Shown here piece by piece: positions 16,345 to 23,677 of a stretch of DNA of 64,000 nucleotides. Source of the stretch: DATKYQ01 sp035528415. GTDB lineage: Bacteria > Myxococcota > B64-G9. Made by a program: the position numbers and the translations under genes. The DNA is taken from assembly GCA_035528415.1 (NCBI GenBank), contig DATKYQ010000080.1, forward strand, positions 1 through 64,000, in the 5' to 3' direction. How positions within the stretch are numbered: position 1 is the first letter of the stretch; each line of letters starts with the position of its first letter. Under the pieces are notes generated by a model, which was not told where the DNA came from, searched no databases, and saw only the letters and a list, made by a program, of their open reading frames with translations.

Positions 16345-17376
16345 TCATGACGCTTGCCAGGGTTCCCAGCGCAGGCCGAGGTTGAGTATGCGCTGGATCA
16401 GACGCTCGAAGGAGATTCCCTTCTTGGCGGCCGAGGTGGCGAAGTCTTCGTCGAAAGACAGGGCCGGGTTGGGGTTGGCCTCGAGAAAATACAGTCGCCC
16501 ACGCGGCTCCAGGCGAAAATCGAACCGGGCGTATCCGTTCAGGCCCAGGATGCGATAGATGCGCTTGCAGCGCAGCGCGATGTGCTCGGCGATTTGTGGC
16601 GGAAGATCTTCCGCCGCCCGGCTCATGACGCCCCATTTTTTCTGGTACTTCAGGTTCCACTTGGCCGACGCGGTGGCGATCAGCGGAACGTCCTCTGGCT
16701 TCTTGTCGAACAACAGTTCCCAGACCGGCAACACTTCCAGGCGCTGGTTTCCGATAACACCCACGTACAGCTCGCGCCCCTCGATGAACTCCTCGGCTAT
16801 GGCTCCCTTCCCTGTATGCGCGTGTACGAAGCGAACGCGGGCCGCCAGGGCAGCATCGTCTTTCACCAGTGACGCCTGGGAGATGCCCAGCGAGGCGTCC
16901 TCGACCACCGACTTGACAAAAAGCGGAAACTTCAGGCGCTTCGGGCGGCGAATGGCGTGGCCCTTTTTGAAGACTGCGAAATCCGGGATCCTTAGTCGAT
17001 GATAGGCCAGGAGTTTCTTCGACAGCGCCTTGTCGCGGGCGATCATCAACCCCCGTGGATTGCAGCCGGTATAGGGCACGCCCTTCAGCTCGAGATAGGC
17101 CACCACGTTATGATCGTAGAGCGCCTCGCCCGAGAAGGCCTCCATCAGGTTGAATGCGATCTCCGGCTTGAACTCGTCGATAGCCTTCCTGAGCACCGCC
17201 AGGTCGTCGTAGAGCCCCAACTTGACGACCTGGTGGCCGAGATCCCCGAGGCTGGCGACCACTTCGTACTCCGTCTTCCAGGGAGCGCAGCTGAGTTCAT
17301 CGGCGGACATCCCGGAGGTTGTTTCCGGTGGCAGAAGATCATCGCGCATCAAGGCCAGGACGCGCAGACGTCTCAC
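16345..17376 (-). CDS. ATP-grasp ligase, D-Ala-D-Ala-ligase-like
   Basis: The 343-residue protein shows an ATP-grasp fold: KFPLFVKSVVEDASLGISQ (nucleotide-binding Lys and glycine loop), IAEEFIEGRELYVGVIG, and the metal-binding end RFDFR with YFLEANPNPALS. It should join a carboxylate to an amine with ATP. The region between residues 60 and 110 matches the D-Ala-D-Ala ligase family, but substrate residues cannot be confirmed. The GTG at 17376 overlaps the stop of the metallopeptidase gene (GTGA) and follows AGGTGGG, so the pair is translationally coupled. Cell-wall D-Ala ligases are normally near mur genes; none is here. Confidence 0.8.
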   Translation of the reverse strand: MRRLRVLALMRDDLLPPETTSGMSADELSCAPWKTEYEVVASLGDLGHQVVKLGLYDDLAVLRKAIDEFKPEIAFNLMEAFSGEALYDHNVVAYLELKGVPYTGCNPRGLMIARDKALSKKLLAYHRLRIPDFAVFKKGHAIRRPKRLKFPLFVKSVVEDASLGISQASLVKDDAALAARVRFVHAHTGKGAIAEEFIEGRELYVGVIGNQRLEVLPVWELLFDKKPEDVPLIATASAKWNLKYQKKWGVMSRAAEDLPPQIAEHIALRCKRIYRILGLNGYARFDFRLEPRGRLYFLEANPNPALSFDEDFATSAAKKGISFERLIQRILNLGLRWEPWQAS

Positions 17377-18404
17377 ATCTGCACCCACCTGTGGTTGCGA
17401 TGGAGGGAATCCATTGCCCGCCGTGCAAGACTCAGGGCGAACTGCGGCCGGGATTGCCGCCTCATATCGGTTGCGTAAAGATCCAGTTCTTGGCAGCGAC
17501 CGGCCATATCTCGCAACATTAAATCGAGGCTATGACGCTGGTCGCCCGCCCAACCGGATGCCTTGCTCAACACAAACGGGCGCGCCCGCCGCAGTGCGTA
17601 CCAGGCTGGAACCATTCGTGGGCGCCTCTTGACCGTGCTGAAAGCCCTCTTCAGCACGCCGTCGTAATAATCGGGAAACTCGCCCCCCTGCACGCGCAGC
17701 TTTTGATCGTAATGCTCGCCCAGGGTCTTGTGCAGGCGCGGCAGCGAGTCCAACCGCTCACGGCTGGTGTGCGACGGCTTCTTGCCGACCAGCTCGGTCA
17801 TCAGTCTGTCCACGTACTCGAGTTTCGCAAAGGCTTGCGGCCATGGTGCGTAGCGTTTACGCCACTGTGAGCGGGGCTGCAGCCAGACCGCGAAGCTCTC
17901 GGCGAAGTCCTCGTCCGGATGGGCCTGGGCGTACCAGTATTCCAGGTTCATCACGTGCCGCCTCGAGTGAGGATCGGGCCGGTAGCCGCTCGGGTAATGT
18001 CGCGAGGTGGGCCCGAAAAGCCGCTGCCATCGGCGCCTACGATGCAGGCCGAAGGCGTGGTCGAGCGCGTGTCCGACTTCGTGGCGCAGGATCCTCAGAC
18101 ACCAGTCGCGCTTACCGCCCTCGACCTCGCCCATCTGCTTTCTTTCCAGGCGCACAAGGCGCGGGTGCGCCAGGTAAAAAGGAATGGCCACACCGGTCAC
18201 GTCTTCGGGCGTGAACCAGTCGTCGGACAGCCAGAAGTAAGGGCGGAAAAGCAAACCGCGCCGGGCAAGCTCGTATCGCACGCGCGCGATGCGTTCCTCT
18301 AGAACGGATCCTTCGATCGAAATCCCGAGATCGCACAGGCGAACCTCGAGCAACTGTTCTTCGGCCAGCTCCGGCCAATCTCTATTTGTACCCGTCTTGC
18401 TCAT
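17373..18404 (-). CDS. Putative zinc metallopeptidase
   Basis: The 343-residue protein has a zinc motif HEVGHALDHAFGLH (HExxH, about residues 130-143) and a later DEDFAESFAVW that could supply the third ligand and brings to mind the Peptidase_Mx/anthrax-toxin-lethal-factor-like putative metallopeptidases. No signal peptide is visible, so it is probably cytoplasmic. The rest is rich in Arg and Trp. It precedes an ATP-grasp ligase with a four-base overlap. The ATG at 18404 is preferred over one 23 codons upstream, though no strong ribosome site supports either. Confidence 0.7.
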   Translation of the reverse strand: MSKTGTNRDWPELAEEQLLEVRLCDLGISIEGSVLEERIARVRYELARRGLLFRPYFWLSDDWFTPEDVTGVAIPFYLAHPRLVRLERKQMGEVEGGKRDWCLRILRHEVGHALDHAFGLHRRRRWQRLFGPTSRHYPSGYRPDPHSRRHVMNLEYWYAQAHPDEDFAESFAVWLQPRSQWRKRYAPWPQAFAKLEYVDRLMTELVGKKPSHTSRERLDSLPRLHKTLGEHYDQKLRVQGGEFPDYYDGVLKRAFSTVKRRPRMVPAWYALRRARPFVLSKASGWAGDQRHSLDLMLRDMAGRCQELDLYATDMRRQSRPQFALSLARRAMDSLHRNHRWVQM

Positions 18405-18597
18405 CGAAGCGCGGAGTGTCCCATAATTTAACACTCGATTCAAGTCCTTGATTATCCGCCGATGAAACAACACGTTACAAACAAGACTGACAATTTCTCA
18501 AAAAGTCCGGGCAGGTGTGGAGTTTCGGTAGTGCGCCAGACGGTCGCCCGTGATACCCTGCCGAGATCGCAACCTCGGAGACGAAAGGAGAGACAGT

Positions 18598-19362
18598 ATG
18601 GTCGATCGTCTGAAGGGCAAACTGGCGCTGATTTCCGGCGGAAGTCGGGGAATCGGCAAGGCCACGGCACAGGCCTTCGCCCGCGAGGGCGCGCGGGTGG
18701 TCATCTGCGCGCGCAAGCAAGAGGGTGTTGAGGCTGCCGCTCAGGAAATCAACGCCAGCCATCCCGGCAGTGTCGTGCCGCGTGCCTGCCATGTCGGACA
18801 CGCCGAACAGCTTTCGGAACTCGTTACCTGGATGGAACAGGAAATGGGCGTCCCGGACATTCTGGTCAACAACGCCGGCACCAACCCCCACTTCGGTCCC
18901 ATGCTGGATGTTACCCAGGGGCTTTTCGACAAGACCTTCGAGGTCAACCTGAAGGGCTACTTCGAAGCTACCCGCCTGGTGGTCAAGCGCTGGCAGGAAA
19001 ACAAAACCAAGGGTTCGATCGTAAACGTGGCCAGCATAGCCGGCCTGCGGGCCGCCCCGCTCCAGGGCGTCTACGGTATGACCAAGGCCGCCGTGATCTC
19101 CATGACCAAGACCCTGGCTGTCGAACTGGGATCTCTGGGAATCCGGGTCAACGCCGTCGCCCCGGGAGTGATCGACACCCGCCTGTCCGCCGTGCTGGTC
19201 AACACACCCGAGATCATCAAGATCTTCACCGACCACACTGCTTTGAAGCGCTATGGGAAACCAGGGGAAGTGTCAGAGCTAATAGTCTTTCTGGCTTCGG
19301 ACGAGGCGTCCTTCGTAACCGGCCAGACCTTCTGCGCGGACGGCGGATTCACCATCGCCTGA
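18598..19362 (+). CDS. Short-chain dehydrogenase/reductase (SDR)
   Basis: The 254-residue protein is a classical SDR: cofactor loop SGGSRGIGKA (about residue 14), NNAGTNPHFGP, catalytic Ser in VNVASIAGL, YxxxK in YGMTKAAV, and C-terminal ASFVTGQTFCADGGFTIA. The substrate is unknown; the FabG/glucose-dehydrogenase-like form fits many 3-oxo-acyl or sugar reductases. A good GGAGAG site precedes the ATG at 18598. It is followed after 12 bases by an amidinotransferase-fold gene. Confidence 0.88.
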   Translation: MVDRLKGKLALISGGSRGIGKATAQAFAREGARVVICARKQEGVEAAAQEINASHPGSVVPRACHVGHAEQLSELVTWMEQEMGVPDILVNNAGTNPHFGPMLDVTQGLFDKTFEVNLKGYFEATRLVVKRWQENKTKGSIVNVASIAGLRAAPLQGVYGMTKAAVISMTKTLAVELGSLGIRVNAVAPGVIDTRLSAVLVNTPEIIKIFTDHTALKRYGKPGEVSELIVFLASDEASFVTGQTFCADGGFTIA

Positions 19363-19374
19363 AGAGGTAGGGAA

Positions 19375-20328
19375 ATGCCCACGGACAAGACTCCGGCCGC
19401 GTACGGGGGTCGGGGCTTCGCGCCCCGGGAGCACTCGCTGCGCGAGGAAATCGGATCCATCTGGTCTGCTTGCGGACAGCACTGTGAATACTCGCCGCTC
19501 GCGGCAGTGCTGATGCATCGGCCGGGAGGGGAGCTTGCCCGCAGCGTAAACCCCGATGCGGTCTTGATGCTCGAACAGCTCGACCCCGATCTTGCCGCCC
19601 GGCAGCACACCGCCCTGGCCGAAACGTACCGCCGGGCGGGCGTCAACGTGTATTCCGTTGTACCGGACGGCTTCTCGCGCAGTCGTCCACCTCCCAACCT
19701 GATGTTCGTCGCCGACCTGTTTTTTATGACCCCCGAGGGTGCCATCCTGGCGCGGCCGGCTTCCCTTGTTCGCGCCGGCGAGGAGCGGCACATAGCCTGG
19801 CGCCTGGCCGATCTGGGTGTTCCGATCCTGATGAGCGTACACGGCAAGGGCACATTCGAGGGCGCGGATGCGGCCTGGCTCGACGAGAAAAGCGTCCTGC
19901 TGGCGCGCGGCCGGCGTACCAATCACGAGGGCGCAGAACAAGTGGCCGCGATCTTAACGGGGATCGGGGTGACAACGATCCTGGTCGATCTTCCCGAGGA
20001 CGGGATGCATCTGATGGGCCAGCTGCGTTTTTTAGACAAGCGCACGGTCGTAAGCTGGCCGGGGAGAAACTCAAGTCAGACCCTGCGAACTCTGGGAGAG
20101 CACGGCTATTCAGTATTAGAAATGCCGGACACTGAGGAACTGCGTCATGGCATGGCGCTCAACTTCGTGTGCCTGAGCCCGCGGCGGGTAGTCATGCCCG
20201 CAGGCAACCCCGCAAGCCAAGCCTTTCTCGAGAAGCGCGGCGTCGAGTGCCTGCCTGTGGAGGTGGAAGAGATCACCAAGGCCGCGGGCGCGATCGGTTG
20301 CCTGACAGGGGTGCTGCAACGACGCTGA
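19375..20328 (+). CDS. Amidinotransferase-fold enzyme (DDAH/arginine deiminase-like)
   Basis: The 317-residue protein resembles the guanidino-group modifying superfamily. Visible candidate catalytic residues are Glu/Asp in MFVADLFFMTPEGA (about residue 115), His in DGMHLMGQLRF (about 212) and the near-terminal Cys in GAIGCLTGVL (about 309), in the order used by dimethylarginine dimethylaminohydrolases. It may hydrolyse arginine or methylated arginine to citrulline. It follows the SDR gene by 12 bases with a GAGG site and is probably in the same operon, though the metabolic link is unclear. Confidence 0.8.
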   Translation: MPTDKTPAAYGGRGFAPREHSLREEIGSIWSACGQHCEYSPLAAVLMHRPGGELARSVNPDAVLMLEQLDPDLAARQHTALAETYRRAGVNVYSVVPDGFSRSRPPPNLMFVADLFFMTPEGAILARPASLVRAGEERHIAWRLADLGVPILMSVHGKGTFEGADAAWLDEKSVLLARGRRTNHEGAEQVAAILTGIGVTTILVDLPEDGMHLMGQLRFLDKRTVVSWPGRNSSQTLRTLGEHGYSVLEMPDTEELRHGMALNFVCLSPRRVVMPAGNPASQAFLEKRGVECLPVEVEEITKAAGAIGCLTGVLQRR

Positions 20329-20358
20329 ACGCGGTTCGCCGACCAGGCGCCGGTTCCG

Positions 20359-21717
20359 TCACACTTGGCGTCCCACCGGCAACAGAACCAGGCGGGCAAC
20401 CAACACCGCCAGCATGAAAATCAGCAGCCAGAAAGAAACGCGGTAGAGCAGCCGGGAAAGAGGATTGCCCCGGGCCAGAACTTCGAGCTTGCTGGCGCGA
20501 ATGATCTCGCAGGCGCCGTAGCCCCCGTCGTTGCGCGAGGTACTTGTCTTTAGCAGGCCGGCGCGACGCTCACCCCTGCCGTGTAACGGCGTGAGGCGCA
20601 CATCGACCAACTGTCCGCTGATGTGGATCTGGTCTCCGCGCTCGAGGTCTTCGAAGGCCGAAAGAAGTTTTTCGTCGGCGGTCAGGATGTGGTTGTTCGA
20701 AAGCTCGTTGCCGGCTACGCGATAGGGATCTTTCCACTGCGCGTAACACACGTTGCCGTGATGCTCGAAGGAAACGCCGTCCTTCTGATATACCCGGCTC
20801 TTGACGTTGTTGCCCCAGATGACGCACAGATCTTCCATGAATATATTGCCGCGGCTGAGGCCTAACATGCGGTAGTCATCCTTGCTGACGATCAGACCCG
20901 TTATCACGTAGTCGTACTTGGGAATCAACGTCAGCCGGTAGTCATCATGTTCGATGGTTACCGGGCTGGCGTCGCTGACTTCTTTTTGAAGCGGGGCCTG
21001 CAACAGGGACGGGTCGATGTCGTCGATGTTTGCCAGGCTGTCGCGGGTGAAATAGCAGACTGCGAAAACGGCCGCCAGCGTTAAAAAGATCGCCTTGAAG
21101 ACGATCGCCGCCTTCCGATATCCGGGCGTTGCAACGACGGGGGCCAGGCGTTGGCGTAGATCTTCGTAGCCGCTGGCCGGCAAAGGAGGTTGCCCGACCG
21201 TTTCAAGGGGCGAGACCGGCAGATCGGCCGGCTGGCGGTACACTCCGAGATCCTCGAGCTCCCGTCGCAGGTTTTGCGTATCGCCGCCTTCCCGCAGCTC
21301 CAGGATGTGCTCCGCCCGGGGCCGCAGGTCGTTGTCGGGAAAGTTGCCCACCAGGTACATCAGCATATCCGCTCCCGGCTCCGGCCTCAGGGCCGGACCC
21401 AGCAGCAGACATGCGGCGCGAAACAGGCTCTCGGGCGCTTGCGGATCAGCGAGATCCGCCTCGGCTCCGCGCCGGTAAACCCGCGCCGCATCCAGATACA
21501 TCTCGGCATCTTCCAACGTTGCGGCCAGGATTCGCGCGCGATCCGGAGAAAGGTCGGGAACCTTCTGAGCATTGGCCAGAAGCCGATAGGCACCGAGAAT
21601 CCGCTCGCGATCGGAATCTCTAAGGGCCGCTTCAAGCGCCAGGCCGGGGTCGTCGAGCAGCGACTCGTCTAATTCAATTGCTCCCTCGAATCGCTGGCCT
21701 TCTTTTCGATCATCCAA
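20359..21717 (-). CDS. Unknown protein with two membrane segments
   Basis: No family is recognised. The 452-residue product has an N-terminal cytoplasmic, acidic, Ala- and Arg-rich, TPR-like helical region (about 1-200), a membrane segment (about 201-220, AIVFKAIFLTLAAVFAVCYF), a mainly beta extracytoplasmic region with two Cys (about 220-425), and a C-terminal membrane segment ending RLVLLPVGRQV. Start is TTG at 21717, chosen because an excellent GGAGGTGG lies just before it; longer frames would run into the SDR gene 35 bases upstream, with which it likely forms an operon. Confidence 0.55.
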   Translation of the reverse strand: MDDRKEGQRFEGAIELDESLLDDPGLALEAALRDSDRERILGAYRLLANAQKVPDLSPDRARILAATLEDAEMYLDAARVYRRGAEADLADPQAPESLFRAACLLLGPALRPEPGADMLMYLVGNFPDNDLRPRAEHILELREGGDTQNLRRELEDLGVYRQPADLPVSPLETVGQPPLPASGYEDLRQRLAPVVATPGYRKAAIVFKAIFLTLAAVFAVCYFTRDSLANIDDIDPSLLQAPLQKEVSDASPVTIEHDDYRLTLIPKYDYVITGLIVSKDDYRMLGLSRGNIFMEDLCVIWGNNVKSRVYQKDGVSFEHHGNVCYAQWKDPYRVAGNELSNNHILTADEKLLSAFEDLERGDQIHISGQLVDVRLTPLHGRGERRAGLLKTSTSRNDGGYGACEIIRASKLEVLARGNPLSRLLYRVSFWLLIFMLAVLVARLVLLPVGRQV

Positions 21718-21752
21718 GTTCCACCTCCGGCGAATTGTATAGCACAGGTCGT

Positions 21753-22565
21753 CTATTGCCTGTCGGCCAATCCGGAAATTAGTCGTCCGAGACGAGCGTA
21801 CAGCCCGTTCGACAGGCGCTTCAGCAGCCACATCGGCAACATACCACCTGCTGCCGGCGTCAGCATGCCGCGCTTAGCGCGCACGGCGTCGACTATTTGG
21901 GCGGCCACCTGTTCGGGATCGGCCCCGTGACGGGCGACCAGGCTCTTGATGCGCCCCAGCCAGTCGCCGGGCAGTTCGAGCCGTCCGCCATCGAGGACAT
22001 TGGTGCGCACTGCTCCCGGGCAAACGGTCGTCACTTGGATGTTATGGGCGGCCAGCTCGAGCGCCAAGGATTCAGACAGGCCCACCACGGCGAACTTCGA
22101 AGCGCAGTAAGGAGCAACGAAAGGCAAGCCTATCAGGCCGGCCATGGAGGCCGTGTTTATGACGTGCCCACCGCCTGCCTCTATCATTCTGGGCACGAAG
22201 GCGCGAACCCCGTGGATCACACCCCACAGGTTGACATCTATCGACAGGCGCCAGTCGTCGAGCGGGATGCTGCAGGCGGGCCCGCCGCAACACACGCCGG
22301 CGTTGTTGTGCAGGACGTCAACGCGCCCCTCGGCGGAAAATATCTCATCGGCCAGTCCGGCAACAGCCTGGCCGTCGCTGCAATCGACCACGTGGGCGTT
22401 TGCCAGAGCAACTGTTATACCACGGGCCGCGTCCTTCAACCTGTCGGCGTTGAGATCCACCAGGTGCACCCTGGAGCCTTGGCGCGCAAAGGCGCGCGCC
22501 GTGGCCAGTCCGATGCCCGACGCGGCGCCGGTGACTACCACGACCCTATCTCGCAGATCCTTCAT
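21753..22565 (-). CDS. Short-chain dehydrogenase/reductase (SDR)
   Basis: The 270-residue protein has the SDR motifs TGAASGIGLATA, NNAGVCCGGPA, Ser in INTASMAGL and YCASKFAV. After residue 200 it has a longer tail ending in a Leu- and Met-rich segment (GGMLPMWLLKRLSNGLYARL), as in membrane-associated SDRs that act on lipids or sterol-like molecules. The ATG with GGAGGTGG upstream is preferred to one 24 codons earlier. It lies before the 452-residue unknown membrane protein in one transcription direction. Confidence 0.85.
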   Translation of the reverse strand: MKDLRDRVVVVTGAASGIGLATARAFARQGSRVHLVDLNADRLKDAARGITVALANAHVVDCSDGQAVAGLADEIFSAEGRVDVLHNNAGVCCGGPACSIPLDDWRLSIDVNLWGVIHGVRAFVPRMIEAGGGHVINTASMAGLIGLPFVAPYCASKFAVVGLSESLALELAAHNIQVTTVCPGAVRTNVLDGGRLELPGDWLGRIKSLVARHGADPEQVAAQIVDAVRAKRGMLTPAAGGMLPMWLLKRLSNGLYARLGRLISGLADRQ

Positions 22566-22784
22566 GGCCACCTCCAGTCGAAGAATACGGGCCCGGCCGC
22601 CAGGCCGCAAGTGGGCCGGGGAAAAATTATCTGGCATGTGCGGTTTCGAACAGGTGTGCAGTTGCGAACGTCGCTTTTACGCCTTCACGACCTCCCGGCC
22701 CTGTGATTCCGGGCTTCTGGAGAACGTCCCAATGGGCGCGAATCTTGCAGCGCAACCCGTATGCGACCAAGAAAGGACAACATT

Positions 22785-23483
22785 ATGAAAAGAGTGCTAC
22801 TCATTCTGCTCGGATTATTGTTTGCGCTGTCTCTCTCTGCCTGCAGCGGCGGAGGCGACAACGAAGAAGACAGCGGAATCCATGAGGATGCCGACGGCGG
22901 CATCGACGCCGGAGCCGATAACGGCTCGGATCCGGGCGCCGACGAGACGGCCGACAAGGGCGGACCGGGCGACCAGGGAATCGGTTCGGCCTGTTCCTGC
23001 GACGGGCAGGAGTGTGAGCAGACGGGCGTGCCCAAGCCCGCCGACGGCACCATCCTCGGCTGCGACGACATTCCCATAGACTGGACCGGCGGCGCCAGGG
23101 TCTGCATGCGAACTTACGAAGGCGCGCTGGCAACAAATACGTACTTCGCCAACGGCTACTGCGGCCTGATGGCCACGAAGTGCACCGGGGCCGATCTGAT
23201 CTGCAACTCGGCCGTTTTCGGCGATTACGACAACATGACCGCTTGCCCCCAGGGTAGCGTCATGCTGGTGGCCTCGCAGGACGTTGATGTCTTCGGGTAT
23301 CAGGCCACCATAGACAACAAGACCTGCGTGGCGGCCTGCGAATCCAACGCTGACTGTCGAACCGGCGAGCACGATCCGGTTGTCGATGACGCTACCCAGT
23401 ACCAGTGCATTGACAAAGACGGCGTGAAATTCTGTTACGATCCGCGCAATCTGCCGGATACATACACGGCAACGGCATACTGA
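22785..23483 (+). CDS. Acidic, Cys-rich lipoprotein of unknown function
   Basis: The 232-residue protein begins with a lipoprotein signal (LLFALSLSAC, Cys about residue 20), then a low-complexity Asp/Gly/Glu spacer (about 25-70), then a compact domain with about twelve Cys residues (CSCDGQEC, CMRTYEG, CGLMATKC, ACPQG, CESNADC, CYDPRN). Such lipoproteins with acidic spacers are common in deltaproteobacterial and Myxococcota surfaces. The Cys count suggests several disulfides. It is divergent from the SDR gene and has a good AAAGGA site. Confidence 0.75.
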   Translation: MKRVLLILLGLLFALSLSACSGGGDNEEDSGIHEDADGGIDAGADNGSDPGADETADKGGPGDQGIGSACSCDGQECEQTGVPKPADGTILGCDDIPIDWTGGARVCMRTYEGALATNTYFANGYCGLMATKCTGADLICNSAVFGDYDNMTACPQGSVMLVASQDVDVFGYQATIDNKTCVAACESNADCRTGEHDPVVDDATQYQCIDKDGVKFCYDPRNLPDTYTATAY

Positions 23484-23510
23484 TATTGAATTGATAGGGT
23501 CTTTACTTAA

Positions 23511-23528
23511 CTCCCGCTCCCGCTCCCG
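23511..23528 (+). repeat. CTCCCG hexamer repeat, three copies
   Basis: Three perfect tandem CTCCCG units, followed by CTCCG, lie 28 bases after the lipoprotein stop. This is a short simple repeat outside genes; no role is evident. Confidence 0.7.
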
Positions 23529-23603
23529 CTCCGTCTCTAAATTCAGTCCTCTCCAACCAATCAGCCAATAGTCGCTCCCATCAGGGACGGGGTTCGGCCC
23601 GGT

Positions 23604-23629
23604 GGCGACAAGGATCCGAAAGTGTCGCC
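23604..23629. terminator. Inverted repeat before the PilZ-like gene
   Basis: GGCGACA and TGTCGCC (seven perfect pairs, 12-base loop) lie between the lipoprotein gene and the next promoter. It could end the lipoprotein transcript or be an operator for the promoter just downstream. No T-run follows directly. Confidence 0.35.
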
Positions 23630-23642
23630 CTGATCGTGAAAA

Positions 23643-23651
23643 TGTTATAAT
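23643..23651 (+). promoter_or_regulatory. Extended -10 promoter (TGTTATAAT)
   Basis: A perfect TATAAT with the TGN extension ends 26 bases before the GTG of the next gene. There is no good -35, which is typical for extended -10 promoters. Confidence 0.5.
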
Positions 23652-23677
23652 AATTTTTATTTAAGTAGGAGAGAATC

